This document shows positions 29,436-38,340 of a stretch of DNA of 46,607 bases, one piece after another (the stretch's first letter is position 1; each line of letters starts with the position of its first letter). This DNA comes from DASVWH01 sp036389715. GTDB taxonomy: Bacteria; Acidobacteriota; Blastocatellia; Pyrinomonadales; Pyrinomonadaceae. Made by a program: the position numbers and the translations under genes. The stretch spans positions 1 through 46,607 of the forward strand of contig DASVWH010000085.1 in assembly GCA_036389715.1 (NCBI GenBank), in the 5' to 3' direction. The notes under the pieces are model-generated. The model saw nothing but the letters and a program-made list of their open reading frames with translations, was not told where the DNA came from and made no database searches.

Positions 29436-29570
29436 CGCGGAAGAGCGCAGCTCTCACCCGCCGGGTCGAAGACCTCGCTTGCGTTTGAGCGAGCGGCGGT
29501 TTGATTTCCGCCTCACGCGGCCATCTTCGTGTATTATGTCGCAGCAAAAAAGATGGGGGATGAAACGACA

Positions 29571-30173
29571 ATGGATAATGACAATGAGAATGCCGCGAAT
29601 CCATTCATTCGCATCGCCGGTATTTGCGCAATGCTTGCGCCCCTGGTGCTCATCATCGGAGACGCCATGTTGCTGACGGGAGAGCTCAGGTTTGAATGGA
29701 CGATAGCCTTGTGGGTCTCCTTCGTTCTCTTCGCCCCGGCGATAATCGGCCTGACGTATCTCGCCGCCGCGAACGGCAGCCGCCTGGCACTCCTGGGCGG
29801 GGCGTCTGCGTTCGTCGGTTGCCTGGCGGGCGCTAGTATGCAAGTCTTCTTTAGAGTCTGGGCCGTGCTCTACGAGGCGGGCTCACCGCAAACGATTGAG
29901 CTTTTGCGCAGTAGCAAAAAGCTGGTTGCCTCCACACAGATGATCGGCATCTTCTTTCCCTTGGGACTGCTTATCCTCGCGGCCTGTCTCTACCGCAGGC
30001 ATCTTCTGAGCCCCATCGCCCCGCTCTCGCTGGCAGGCGCGGCGATCCTTTTTCCGTTGGGACGCATAGCGGGTTTGCTCGTCGGCGTCGTCGGCGGCGA
30101 CCTATTGCTGCTGGTCTCTTTCTTCTTAATCGGCAGGCGGCTGCTTTCAGCACAGAGCCTAAGCAGAGTCTGA
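29571..30173 (+). CDS. hypothetical six-helix membrane protein
   Basis: The product is 200 aa starting MDNDNENAANPF, with about six hydrophobic helices: about residues 12-35, 41-62, 69-92, 118-140, 145-164 and 170-188. No charged motif suggests a transporter or enzyme. The preferred start has GGGGGA about 10 nt upstream; earlier in-frame starts exist at 29553 and 29529. No family is recognised. It is followed by the DinB-family gene about 60 bp downstream. Confidence 0.62.
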   Translation: MDNDNENAANPFIRIAGICAMLAPLVLIIGDAMLLTGELRFEWTIALWVSFVLFAPAIIGLTYLAAANGSRLALLGGASAFVGCLAGASMQVFFRVWAVLYEAGSPQTIELLRSSKKLVASTQMIGIFFPLGLLILAACLYRRHLLSPIAPLSLAGAAILFPLGRIAGLLVGVVGGDLLLLVSFFLIGRRLLSAQSLSRV

Positions 30174-30234
30174 AAGTGAGCCCGCCGGGTTGATTCGACA
30201 CCGGACGCCTTGCTTGAAGATGGAACGGCTAACT

Positions 30235-30732
30235 ATGAGAAGCACTTATCGCAGCGGCGCTATCGGGGCGCTGATGGATGAATATGAGCGTGCGGCCTCG
30301 GAACTCGAAAGCCTGGTCTTGCAAATCCCCGAAGATGATTTCGTGCGGGTCGTTGATTCGCAGACGAAGGATGAGAGCTGCCGCTCGGTCCAGACCATCA
30401 TGTCGCACGTCGTCAGGGCCGCGTATGCTTACGCCGATTACATCAGGGAGCAATTCTCCATGGCGTCAACACGGCCGCGGCTCGGGCTGCTCTCTCGCCG
30501 GGAATCCCTGGAGCAGCTCGCCGCCGCGCTGCGCTACACAGTCGAGACCCTGGACGGCAGGTGGGAGATGACGGAGGAAGAGATAATGAAGACGGTCATC
30601 AAGAGCAGTTGGGGAGTGGTCTATGATTTGGATGGACTGTTGGAGCACGCCGTCATGCACCTGCTCCGACATCGCCGTCAGATAGAGAAATTCATCTGGC
30701 AGGGTAAGCTCGCCATGCCGCAGGGCGTCTGA
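30235..30732 (+). CDS. DinB-family (DinB/YfiT-like) metalloprotein
   Basis: The product is 165 aa, a four-helix bundle with the three expected metal-binding histidines: one in IMSHVVRAAYAYADYI and two in EHAVMHLLRHRRQIEKF. Members are thiol-dependent transferases or of unknown function, and are common in large paralogous sets in this type of genome. The substrate cannot be predicted. The start follows GATGGAACGG; an ATG five codons upstream is possible. Confidence 0.82.
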   Translation: MRSTYRSGAIGALMDEYERAASELESLVLQIPEDDFVRVVDSQTKDESCRSVQTIMSHVVRAAYAYADYIREQFSMASTRPRLGLLSRRESLEQLAAALRYTVETLDGRWEMTEEEIMKTVIKSSWGVVYDLDGLLEHAVMHLLRHRRQIEKFIWQGKLAMPQGV

Positions 30733-30826
30733 CAACTCATTCCTGCCGTCATCGGGAGAGCTTGCCTTGCGTGACGCGTGCGCTTCCCCGAGCGCCGGGA
30801 CGCAAATGAGCGTCAGAGCGCACAAT

Positions 30827-31063
30827 TCAGGCCCTGCTCAGCTCTTCTTCGACGCCGCAGCGCGGGCAGCGGAGCGCGCGGTGTGTGGCGTTCGTCCAGC
30901 GCGCCAGGGCCCGGGTCTGAAGCCTGGGCTCTTTCTCTTCGGCCTCGCCTTCGTCGAAGAAGCGTCCGCGCGTGCCCTCGGACGGCCGCCGCGCCCGGTC
31001 CTCCGCGCCGCAGTGCTTGCACGTCCAGCCGTAACCCTCGTTGATGAAGTGCTCTATCTCCAT
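30827..31063 (-). CDS. zinc-ribbon hypothetical protein
   Basis: The product is 78 aa with CKHC near residue 15 and CPRC near residue 68, a four-Cys zinc-binding set separated by a charged loop (FFDEGEAEEKEPRLQTRAL). MEIEHFINEGYGWTCKHCG is a typical start for this group. It is cytoplasmic with no membrane helix. Its start lies just after the hairpin that follows htrA, so read-through from htrA is possible. Confidence 0.65.
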   Translation of the reverse strand: MEIEHFINEGYGWTCKHCGAEDRARRPSEGTRGRFFDEGEAEEKEPRLQTRALARWTNATHRALRCPRCGVEEELSRA

Positions 31064-31075
31064 CCCGTCAGAATA

Positions 31076-31118
31076 AGGGGCCGGAGTTCGGTCTTCAAAC
31101 CGAGCCCCGGCCCCTTCG
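31076..31118 (-). terminator. hairpin between htrA and the zinc-ribbon gene
   Basis: GGGGCCGG pairs with CCGGCCCC, continued inside by TTCGGT/ACCGAG. The minus strand continues TTATTC. It probably reduces or stops transcription from htrA. Confidence 0.55.
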
Positions 31119-31153
31119 ATCAGCCCTCCAGCCCTCTGCGTCCGGCCGTTCGT

Positions 31154-32308
31154 TTAGCGCAGGCCCCTGCGCTGTTGGACCGGAGCGTCGAGCAGCCGCA
31201 CGGGAAGCGTCGTCTTGCGCCCGTTCTCGCGCACAACCTCCACCTTGATGACATCTCCGACCTGGTGCTTGTCCAGGATGCGATAGAGGTCGTCGGTCCC
31301 ACCGACCTTCTCGCCGTCAATGGCCGTGATGATGTCGCCGAGAATGATGTCGCCATCCTCTGTCTGCTGGGTCTCGCGCAGCCCGGCAGCCGCGGCCGAG
31401 CCGCCCGGCACGACCTGCATAATCAGGATGCCTTCGGAGGCGGGCAGGCGCACCTGGTCACGCAGGTCCTTGATGTCGCGCGTCCCGATGCCGAGCTTCG
31501 GACGCCGCACGACGCCCTCCTTCAAGAGCTGCGGCACGATGCGCTTGGCGATGCTCACCGGAATGGCGAAGCCGACGCCCGCCGACGCGCCCGACGGCGA
31601 GAGAATCTGCGAGTTGATGCCGATCATGCGCCCGTGCGAATCGAGCAGCGGGCCGCCCGAATTGCCCGGATTAATCGAAGCGTCCGTTTGAATCGCGCCT
31701 TCGATGGGGCGACCGTTGCGGGCCCGAATCGGGCGCTGCAAGCCGCTGATGACGCCCGTCGTCAGCGTCCGGTCGAAGCCGAAGGGATTGCCGATGGCGA
31801 GCACCTTCTGCCCGACCACGAGCCTGTCGGAATCGCCGAGCGGGACGACGGTCAATTGATCGCGCGGCGCTTCGATCTTGATGACGGCGAGGTCCGTGTC
31901 CGGGTCGCCGCCGACGACCTTCGCCGGGTAAGTCTTATCGCCGCCGAGACTGACAGAGAGCTTCTGCGCTCCCTCGACGACGTGAAAGTTGGTCAGAATA
32001 TTGCCCTGGTCGTCAATCACGGAGCCGGAACCGGAGCCCTGCCCCTCTTCGACCTGGCCGAAGAAGTCCTGCCTGTAGGAGGTTGACTTGATGGACACGA
32101 CGCCGGGCGAAATCGCCTTGTAGACCTCGACGTTGTTCTGCTCGTCTGTGGCCAGCGACGGGTCCGTCACCCCGATTGGCGCTGCCTCCGTGAAGGCCGC
32201 CGACCTCGAATGACTGTTGAAGCGGTCCAGGCAGGCCACCGTCACGGCCGCAAACACGGCCGATAACAGCGCGATCATCAGAATTTGGCGGGCGGAGAGT
32301 TTGTACAT
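31154..32308 (-). CDS. HtrA/DegP-family serine protease with PDZ domain
   Basis: The product is 384 aa. An N-terminal membrane anchor (residues 8-27) leaves the protease in the periplasm. The trypsin-like domain (about 60-270) carries the triad H109 (NFHVVEG), D139 (DTDLAVIKI) and S217 (NPGNSGGPL). One PDZ domain (about 285-370) shows the carboxylate-binding GIGTRDI loop and GDIITAIDGEKV. It degrades or chaperones misfolded envelope proteins. It is anchored rather than soluble, with a single PDZ as in DegS-type or HhoA-type proteases; there is no evidence here for which role. Confidence 0.92.
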   Translation of the reverse strand: MYKLSARQILMIALLSAVFAAVTVACLDRFNSHSRSAAFTEAAPIGVTDPSLATDEQNNVEVYKAISPGVVSIKSTSYRQDFFGQVEEGQGSGSGSVIDDQGNILTNFHVVEGAQKLSVSLGGDKTYPAKVVGGDPDTDLAVIKIEAPRDQLTVVPLGDSDRLVVGQKVLAIGNPFGFDRTLTTGVISGLQRPIRARNGRPIEGAIQTDASINPGNSGGPLLDSHGRMIGINSQILSPSGASAGVGFAIPVSIAKRIVPQLLKEGVVRRPKLGIGTRDIKDLRDQVRLPASEGILIMQVVPGGSAAAAGLRETQQTEDGDIILGDIITAIDGEKVGGTDDLYRILDKHQVGDVIKVEVVRENGRKTTLPVRLLDAPVQQRRGLR

Positions 32309-32804
32309 GGCTTTTCTTCTCTGGTTGATAAAGATTTTAAGCGCTCGCTAGTGGCAGCGAGGCTCTACTAAGATGCGCGAGCGCCGGGGGGCGGTTGCGC
32401 GCCTGCGGCCCTTCAGCGCGGCTGCGAATCCCGTATCTCCGGCTGCGAATCTGGAACCTGCACTAGCCTAACGTCTTTCCACGCCCGGAAGTTTAGTCCG
32501 ACAGCCGCCCCTGCCCCATGCGCGGCGGAGAGCCCGCCCCGCAGCCACAGTAAAGCCCGTAAAGCTATATTCGCGCCGGCAGCGATAAAAGTTCCCGCCG
32601 GGACGCAAATTTAAAGAGACCGTCTGCGAAGAGAGAGAGTGACCGGCGAATTAAAGAGTGTAGCGGGCGAACGACGTGGGCCGGAGCGAGACTGTCCGGC
32701 GCTGAAAGTCTGATGAAAGTCCGGCAAGGCAGCGGCAGGCGCTGGCTCTCCTCGGCTTGCGCGGGCCGTGGGAGGGCCGTAAATCGTTCAGCGAAATAGG
32801 CTTT
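32309..32804. other. gene-free stretch upstream of htrA
   Basis: No convincing ORF is present. GGCTGCGAATC occurs twice near 32420-32450. The minus-strand htrA promoter must lie here, but I see no clear box. The DUF5658-like gene ends at its right edge. Confidence 0.4.
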
Positions 32805-33173
32805 TCAGGAGAAGATAGTGAGCACACTGTGTGGCAGGTCGCCCAGATAGGCCATCAGACGCTCCGGCGTGTGCCAGCCCGCGGCCGACATTCCCGTCGC
32901 CGCATGCACGACCATCAGCGCCAGGTAGAGCCCCAGCACCAGCGTCATTCCGCGCCGCGCCAGCTTGATGTGCGAGCAGCGGTAGAGCACGTAGGCGGCG
33001 AAAGCGCCGATCAGCAGCTTGACGGCGATAAAGGGCGCGTCGCCCAAATCCAGCAGGCGAGCCATCAGGCCGTTGCCTTCGGTGGCCAGGTTCGCGCGCA
33101 CCCAGATGACCGTCAACTGCGCGTCGAGCCAGTTCAAAGAGAAGAGAAGTATGCTTTTGGCCAGGGCGCTCAT
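32805..33173 (-). CDS. DUF5658-like membrane protein
   Basis: The product is 122 aa with about three to four helices. The N-terminal NWLDAQLTVIWVRANLATEGNG and the F..K pair (APFIAVKLLIGA) match the DUF5658 pattern. That group holds small membrane proteins of unknown function. GGAGAGG lies about 6 nt before the ATG. A stable hairpin at 33226-33258 lies in its presumed 5' leader. Confidence 0.75.
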   Translation of the reverse strand: MSALAKSILLFSLNWLDAQLTVIWVRANLATEGNGLMARLLDLGDAPFIAVKLLIGAFAAYVLYRCSHIKLARRGMTLVLGLYLALMVVHAATGMSAAGWHTPERLMAYLGDLPHSVLTIFS

Positions 33174-33225
33174 CCTGAGCCTCTCCTTCGGCTTGCCAAC
33201 TTTGTTTAACCTCTCCCTTTAACAA

Positions 33226-33258
33226 TTGAACCCCCGACCGCGGTGGCAGGGGGTTCAA
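33226..33258. other. 10-bp perfect hairpin in divergent intergenic region
   Basis: TTGAACCCCC pairs with GGGGGTTCAA across 13 nt. There is no strong T run on either side. It may be a leader structure for the - strand DUF5658-like gene or a weak terminator. Confidence 0.45.
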
Positions 33259-33451
33259 AGGTTTTACGGGAGAAACGTGACCGTTTCTTTGTATCTTATG
33301 AAAAGTGCGAATAGGGGGCGGCTTCCGAGAATCGGGAAAAATGAGTGCCGGGCCGGGCGCGCCCGCGAATAATTATTGACTTCGCCGCGGATTTGGAATA
33401 TCAGCACATTGCTCCACCATTTTTAGAGGCTAGAAGGCACTGGAAATCCCC

Positions 33452-33937
33452 ATGAAACGCTGTCCGACCTGCAACCGTGAATACCCTAACGATTCGCAGA
33501 ACAACTGCATGTACGACGGAGCCGCGCTCGTCTTCGCACAGGCTTACGCACAGTCGCCGCAATCTACGGCTTCACAGCCCCCGCAATGGGCCAATGCGGG
33601 GCCGACCGGCTACGCTCCGGCGCAAGCGCCCCCACAGGGCTGGCAGGGAAACTATCCCCCGTCTCCATCGCCTTACGCGCAGGCTCCGGCCGGGAGCATG
33701 GCCGCGGGCGAATACGTCCCGTGCCCCAGGTGCTACAGTCCGAACCCGGAGAAGGTGAACTTCACCTGGTGGGGCGGCATGGTCGGCCCGCGGGTGCTCA
33801 AGCACGTCAAGTGCAGGGGCTGCGGGGCGACCTATAACGGCAAGAGCGGGCGGTCCAACACGACCAGTATAGTCATCTATTCCATCATCGTCTTCGTGAT
33901 CGTCTTCGCTCTCTCGGCGCTGGTCTTCTGGCGTTGA
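33452..33937 (+). CDS. zinc-ribbon, Pro/Gln-rich, single-pass membrane protein
   Basis: The product is 161 aa. An N-terminal CPTCNREY...C zinc knuckle (residues 4-19) is followed by a Pro/Gln/Ala/Tyr-rich linker (30-85). A second CPRC...CRGC zinc ribbon (about 90-125) follows, then a C-terminal helix (about 139-160). This matches zinc-ribbon membrane proteins frequent in Acidobacteriota. The function is unknown. The proline/Gln linker may mediate multivalent interactions. The gene ends 68 bp before the stop of the convergent cysE. Confidence 0.7.
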   Translation: MKRCPTCNREYPNDSQNNCMYDGAALVFAQAYAQSPQSTASQPPQWANAGPTGYAPAQAPPQGWQGNYPPSPSPYAQAPAGSMAAGEYVPCPRCYSPNPEKVNFTWWGGMVGPRVLKHVKCRGCGATYNGKSGRSNTTSIVIYSIIVFVIVFALSALVFWR

Positions 33938-34005
33938 CACAAGCGCCGGGGCCGGAGACCAAGAGAGCGCGCCGCGGGCAGGAGAGCGCGCGGGAGATGG
34001 CGTTT

Positions 34006-34920
34006 TCAGGAGACGGCCGCGGCGTCTGGAGGGATGATTCTGAGGTTCGGCGATTCCTGGAGGACGCGCGTGCCGGGCGGGACGGAATGGGTCAGCCAGA
34101 CGTTGCCGCCGATGACGCTGCCGCGGCCGATGACGGTCTCGCCGCCGAGAATGGTCGCACCCGCGTAGATTACCACGTCGTCTTCGATGGTCGGATGTCG
34201 CTTGGTGTTGCGGACGAGGCGGCCGCTGGCGTCCTTGTCGAAGGAGAAAGCGCCGAGCGTGACGCCCTGGTAGAGCTTGACATTATCGCCGATGACGGCC
34301 GTCCCGCCGATGACCACGCCCGTCCCGTGGTCTATGAAGAAACGCGAGCCGATGCGCGTCCCCGGATGAATGTCTATCCCCGTGCGATGATGCGCGTGCT
34401 CGGTCATGATGCGCGGAATCAGCGGGACATCCATCCTGTAAAGCTCGTGCGCCAGGCGATAGACCATCACCGCGTAGATGCTCGGGTAACTGAAGATGAT
34501 CTCGTCCAGGCAGGTGGCCGCCGGGTCGCCGTCGTAGGCCGACTGAACGTCTGTCGCCAGCACCCCGCGCAGCCGCGGCAGCTCGGCCAGAAACGCGACG
34601 GCGCACTCATGTGGCGGCTGGCCCATCAGCTTGCACGTATCGCCGAGCTTAGTGCCGTGGCTGACGGCGCGCCTGATCTGTTCCGTCAGCGTTTCGTAGA
34701 GCCAGCTCATCCTCGACTCGACGTGCAGACGCAGATTCGTGCCCGTCAACCCTTGAGCGCCGATGTAGCCGGGAAAGAGCAGCTCGTGAATCGTCATCAG
34801 CACGCGGATAATCTCCGCATGCGACGGCAGCGGCTGGCGATCAAGATGATGAATCTTGATGCCCCCCGCCGTGTAGGATTCGACGAGCGCCTCTACCGCC
34901 CGTTCAATCTTCTCGTCCAT
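34006..34920 (-). CDS. cysE: serine O-acetyltransferase
   Basis: The product is 304 aa. It makes O-acetylserine from serine and acetyl-CoA, the first step of cysteine synthesis. The N-terminal helical domain (about 1-150) precedes the left-handed beta-helix with hexapeptide repeats: GIDIHPGTRIGSRFFIDHGTGVVIGGTAVIGD, KLYQGVTLGA, then HPTIEDDVVIYAGATILGG. The active-site His is in DHGTGVVIG (aided by HAHHRTGIDIHP). The long N-terminus matches the EpsC/SAT plant-like subgroup. A heptamer inverted array lies directly upstream of the start. Confidence 0.93.
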   Translation of the reverse strand: MDEKIERAVEALVESYTAGGIKIHHLDRQPLPSHAEIIRVLMTIHELLFPGYIGAQGLTGTNLRLHVESRMSWLYETLTEQIRRAVSHGTKLGDTCKLMGQPPHECAVAFLAELPRLRGVLATDVQSAYDGDPAATCLDEIIFSYPSIYAVMVYRLAHELYRMDVPLIPRIMTEHAHHRTGIDIHPGTRIGSRFFIDHGTGVVIGGTAVIGDNVKLYQGVTLGAFSFDKDASGRLVRNTKRHPTIEDDVVIYAGATILGGETVIGRGSVIGGNVWLTHSVPPGTRVLQESPNLRIIPPDAAAVS

Positions 34921-34926
34921 CTCTCA

Positions 34927-35004
34927 AATCAGTAATGAGTAATGAGTGATGAGTAATGAGTAAATGCTTTGACTCATCACTCATTACTCATCACTCATCA
35001 CTTC
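34927..35004. repeat. heptanucleotide inverted array (locus C)
   Basis: The left arm is GAGTAAT GAGTAAT GAGTGAT GAGTAAT GAGTAAA. A short spacer (TGCTTTGA) follows, then CTCATC ACTCATT ACTCATC ACTCATC ACTTC. The arms are near-perfect complements and give a long hairpin on the minus-strand mRNA between the 87-aa gene and cysE. Confidence 0.8.
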
Positions 35005-35013
35005 TTTACCCGG

Positions 35014-35277
35014 TCATTCGACTTCTATGGCGCGTTCTTTGGCGATGCCGCGTGCTTTCATGACGACATCGTCGTCAACGGGCTCAGTGCCGTTCATCCA
35101 CGCCTGGACCTCTTCGATGGGACGCCCGAGGGCGACGGCCAGCTTCTCGTCGCTCGCCTCGAAGCCCCTGTCCCGCAGGTTCTGAAGGATCGCGCGACCC
35201 CCCGCCTGACCTGTTCCACGATCATCTACAGCTTGATCGGATGATGTTTCCATTCCGCCCGTGTTTTGTTCGCTCAT
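35014..35277 (-). CDS. 87-aa protein with an HTH-like C-terminal segment
   Basis: The product starts with a polar, disordered 25-residue tail and continues with helices. EKLAVALGRPIEEVQAWMNGTEPVDDDVVMKA looks like a helix-turn-helix of the type found as short adaptor domains; a DNA-binding role is possible but not certain. The ATG overlaps the stop of the upstream HMA gene (ATGA), so the pair is coupled and probably functions together, perhaps as sensor or partner of the metallochaperone. Confidence 0.6.
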   Translation of the reverse strand: MSEQNTGGMETSSDQAVDDRGTGQAGGRAILQNLRDRGFEASDEKLAVALGRPIEEVQAWMNGTEPVDDDVVMKARGIAKERAIEVE

Positions 35278-35510
35278 GCTCCAACCTCGCTTTGTGATTC
35301 ACCTGAAACGGTCGCTTGATAACCCAGGTCCTGAATCTTTTTGATTAACGTGCCCTGTTGCACAATCTGGTCGTCGAAATCAACGACGGCTGTTTTCCGC
35401 TTGAAGGTCACGTCGGCGACGTGCACGCCCGCCGTCTCTTCAAGTGTTTCCTTGATGTCGGCCGCACACGAATCGCAGTGCATCCCTTCGATATTTAGTT
35501 CCGCTTTCAC
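35274..35510 (-). CDS. heavy-metal-associated (CopZ/MerP-like) domain protein
   Basis: The product is 78 aa with the HMA signature GMHCDSCAADI (Cys12, Cys15), then VADVTFKRKTAVVDFDDQ and a closing strand. It is a cytoplasmic metallochaperone type, most often for copper(I). No P-type ATPase or metal regulator occurs in the window, so the metal and partner are undetermined. It is translationally coupled to the 87-aa gene. Confidence 0.85.
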   Translation of the reverse strand: MKAELNIEGMHCDSCAADIKETLEETAGVHVADVTFKRKTAVVDFDDQIVQQGTLIKKIQDLGYQATVSGESQSEVGA

Positions 35511-35650
35511 CTCCGGCTCCTCCTCGAATCAATTACGCGGCTCCCGGCCTGTAGACTGCACACGCGCGCACGCCGCAGAAGAGTTTCAGGGCGCGGCCCG
35601 TGCGAAAATTTAAGAGCCTCTGGCCGGAGCGCAACGAATGCGCGTATTAT

Positions 35651-35760
35651 AGAAGGCAAAAGGTAAAAGTAAAAAGGTAAAAGGCGAGCGCAGGCTTTTC
35701 CCTGAGAATTACGGGCCGCCGTCCGCGCTTACTTTTACCCTTTGACCTTCTCCCTTTTCC
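35651..35760. repeat. heptanucleotide inverted array (locus D)
   Basis: The left arm reads AGGCAAA AGGTAAA AGTAAAA AGGTAAA AGG. The right arm (about 35729-35760) reads CTTACTTTTACCC TTTGACC TTCTCCC TTTTCC. It occupies the divergent region before prmC; the right arm abuts the prmC start codon. Confidence 0.7.
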
Positions 35761-35762
35761 TG

Positions 35763-36653
35763 ATGGCCATGAGCAGAGAGGACCAGTTGACCATCGCGGG
35801 GCTGCTGTTAGAGGCCGCGCAGATTTTGCGCAAGGCGGGTGTCCCGGAGGCACGCCGCGAGGCAGCCTCGCTGCTCGGACACCTCCTCGGGCGCGACCGC
35901 ACCTACATCATCACGCACGCCGAAGCGGTGCTCGAAGATTCGGAGGTCGGGCGCTTTGGCCTGCTGGTGGAGCGCCGCGCCGCGGGCGAGCCCTTGCAGT
36001 ACATCAGGGGACATCAGGAATTCTTCAACCTCGATTTTGAAGTGACGCCCGACGTGCTTATCCCGCGCCCTGAAACGGAGCTGCTGGTCGAAGCCGCGCT
36101 CAAGCTGCTGGAAGCCGCGCCCCCGTCGGCGCTCATCTGTGATGTCGGCACGGGCTCGGGCTGCATTCCCATCAGTCTCCTGCATGAGAGGCAGGGGCTG
36201 CGGGCCGTCGGCCTGGATATCTCGGCGGCTGCGCTCCGGGTCGCCGCCCGCAACGCCGCGCGCAACGGCGTGCGCGAACGCCTGGCGCTGGTCGCGTCCG
36301 ACTGCTTTGCGGCGCTCAGGTGGCCGCGCTCCCGCTTTCAATTGATCGTCTCGAATCCGCCCTACGTCGCGGAGGATGCGCTTAGTGGGCTCCAGCGCGA
36401 AGTCCGGGACTACGAACCGCGCGTGGCGTTGACGCCCGGCGCGGACGGGCTGCGTATCATCCGGCGGCTGCTCGACGAAGCGCCGCGCTTCCTCGACGAG
36501 GGCGGGCATCTGTTGATGGAGATAGGCTTCGACCAGCACGAGGCCGTCCGGCGGTTGATTGACGGGGAGGTCTGGCAACTGCTCGACATTCACCAGGACT
36601 TGCAGGGCATCCCGCGGACGGTCGCGCTCAGGAAGACAAAGGCAGGGAGTTGA
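35763..36653 (+). CDS. prmC: peptide chain release factor N5-glutamine methyltransferase
   Basis: The product is 296 aa. It methylates the Gln of the GGQ motif in release factors. An N-terminal five-helix domain is followed by a Rossmann-like SAM domain with DVGTGSG (127-133) and the N-P-P-Y catalytic motif (198-201). The characteristic block VLIPRPETELLVE precedes the SAM motif. No Shine-Dalgarno is seen: heptamer repeat D occupies the position. The start may be the ATG at 35763 or 35769. Confidence 0.93.
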   Translation: MAMSREDQLTIAGLLLEAAQILRKAGVPEARREAASLLGHLLGRDRTYIITHAEAVLEDSEVGRFGLLVERRAAGEPLQYIRGHQEFFNLDFEVTPDVLIPRPETELLVEAALKLLEAAPPSALICDVGTGSGCIPISLLHERQGLRAVGLDISAAALRVAARNAARNGVRERLALVASDCFAALRWPRSRFQLIVSNPPYVAEDALSGLQREVRDYEPRVALTPGADGLRIIRRLLDEAPRFLDEGGHLLMEIGFDQHEAVRRLIDGEVWQLLDIHQDLQGIPRTVALRKTKAGS

Positions 36654-36736
36654 AAAACGGGACCGGCGGGGCAGTCTCTGCCGGATTGATGGACGGCGGG
36701 CGGGCCGCCTTCTTCGGCCAACGGACTCCAGGCGCT

Positions 36737-36769
36737 TTTCCCTTCTGCTTTTTTCCTTTTGTCTTTAGT
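36737..36769. repeat. heptanucleotide repeat arm (locus E)
   Basis: It reads TTTTCCC TTCTGCT TTTTTCC TTTTGTC TTTAG. No inverted arm is found nearby. It lies directly upstream of the murA promoter box. Confidence 0.5.
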
Positions 36770-36773
36770 CTCG

Positions 36774-36782
36774 TGGTAGAAT
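36774..36782 (+). promoter_or_regulatory. extended -10 promoter for murA
   Basis: TGGTAGAAT is a TGn-type extended -10 with a poor -35. The transcript would start near 36789, leaving a leader of about 170 nt before murA. This stretch (36654-36961) holds no other gene. Confidence 0.4.
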
Positions 36783-36961
36783 CCACGCGATTTTCCGTCC
36801 CGGCAAGCCTGGACTCTCTTCCGTCTGTCTCTACTTTCTCCAGCGGGTGGCTTCTGCGTCTGTCAAGAGCGCGCTCCTGCATACGTCGAACCGGGGCGTC
36901 GCTTTCCCGACGCCGGACCCGTGTGGATAATCGGTCGAGAGACGGGAAAAGGAACTCTGCT

Positions 36962-38296
36962 ATGGATAAATTCCACATCATGGGCGGGCGTCCCCTGCGC
37001 GGCCGAATCCGCGTCAGCGGCGCTAAGAATTCGGCGCTGCCCTGCATGGCCGCCGCGCTGCTGACGGCCGAAACAGTCACGCTGCACAATATCCCCTACG
37101 TCCGCGACATCATCACGCAGCGTCGCCTGCTCGAAGACATAGGGGCGACCGTGCTGACGCCCGAGCTGCGGACGCACAAGATCACGGCCAATCACGTAGA
37201 GCTGTTTGAAGCGCCCTACGAGCTGGTCAAGACGATGCGGGCCAGTGTGCTCGCGCTCGGCCCCCTGCTGGCGCGTTTCGGCAAGGCGAGGGTCTCGCTG
37301 CCGGGCGGCTGCGCCATCGGCTCGCGCCCGATTGACCTGCACCTGGCGGGCTTCGAGCACCTCGGCGCGGAGGTCGGGTTGGAGGCCGGGGATGTCGTCG
37401 CGCGTGCGCCCAAACGCGGGCGGCTACGCGGCGGCGAAGTTCACTTCGAGAAAGCGACCGTCACCGGCACTGAAAACCTGATGATGGCCGCGACCCTCGC
37501 CGAAGGCCAGACCGTGATTCACAATGCCGCGCGCGAGCCGGAGATAGTGGACCTCGCGGAGCTGCTCAACAAGATGGGGGCGCGTGTTCGCGGCGCTGGC
37601 ACGCCGACCATCAGAATCGAGGGCGTCGAAGCGCTCGGCGGCGCTGAGCACACGATTATCCCGGACCGTATCGAGACGGGGACTTTCATGGTCGCCGCCG
37701 CCATCACGCGCGGCGAGCTTGAGATCAAAGACTGCCGACCCGAGCATTCCGCGATAGTCATTGCCAAGCTGCGCGAGGCGGGCGTCGAGATTGAAGAGTT
37801 GAACCAGAGCACGCTGCGCGTCCGCTGCTGCGCGGCGGGCCTCAAGGCCAGCGACATCGTGACGGAGCCGCACCCGCGTTTTCCGACCGACATGCAGGCG
37901 CAGTACATGGCCCTGATGACGCAGGCCGAGGGGCGCTCGGTGATTACCGAAACCATCTTCGAGAATCGCTTCATGCACGCTTCGGAGATGCAGCGGATGG
38001 GCGCGCGGATTCACATAGACGCGCGCATCGCGACGGTCGAAGGCGTGACGCCGCTGGCGGGCGCGCGCGTGCAGGCTTCGGACCTGCGCGCTTCGGCTTC
38101 GCTCGTCCTGGCCGGGCTGGCCGCCAGCGGCGAGACGATTATTGATCGCGTCTATCACATCGACCGCGGCTACGAGAAGATCGAATCCAAGCTCAGCTCC
38201 GTGGGGGCCGAGATCGAACGTCTCAGGGATTCCGTCACGGACTCTCTACCCCCGCACCCGGAACAGCCGCTGGCCGAAGGCGCATCGCTGACCTGA
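36962..38296 (+). CDS. murA: UDP-N-acetylglucosamine 1-carboxyvinyltransferase
   Basis: The product is 444 aa. It transfers enolpyruvate from PEP to UDP-GlcNAc, the first committed step of peptidoglycan synthesis. Family features are SGAKNSALPCMAAALLT at the start, and LPGGCAIGSRPIDLHL with the catalytic C117 (fosfomycin target Cys, not replaced by Asp). NLMMAATLAEGQTVI, the FPTDMQAQYMALM block and ENRFMHASEMQRMGA follow. The start is chosen at MDKFHIMGG behind AAAGGA; an upstream open frame to 36650 lacks an RBS. A short Pro-rich tail extends the C-terminus. Confidence 0.95.
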   Translation: MDKFHIMGGRPLRGRIRVSGAKNSALPCMAAALLTAETVTLHNIPYVRDIITQRRLLEDIGATVLTPELRTHKITANHVELFEAPYELVKTMRASVLALGPLLARFGKARVSLPGGCAIGSRPIDLHLAGFEHLGAEVGLEAGDVVARAPKRGRLRGGEVHFEKATVTGTENLMMAATLAEGQTVIHNAAREPEIVDLAELLNKMGARVRGAGTPTIRIEGVEALGGAEHTIIPDRIETGTFMVAAAITRGELEIKDCRPEHSAIVIAKLREAGVEIEELNQSTLRVRCCAAGLKASDIVTEPHPRFPTDMQAQYMALMTQAEGRSVITETIFENRFMHASEMQRMGARIHIDARIATVEGVTPLAGARVQASDLRASASLVLAGLAASGETIIDRVYHIDRGYEKIESKLSSVGAEIERLRDSVTDSLPPHPEQPLAEGASLT

Positions 38297-38340
38297 GCCC
38301 GGGCGTTTGAGGATTGCGGCCGCAGTTAAAGAACTCAATT

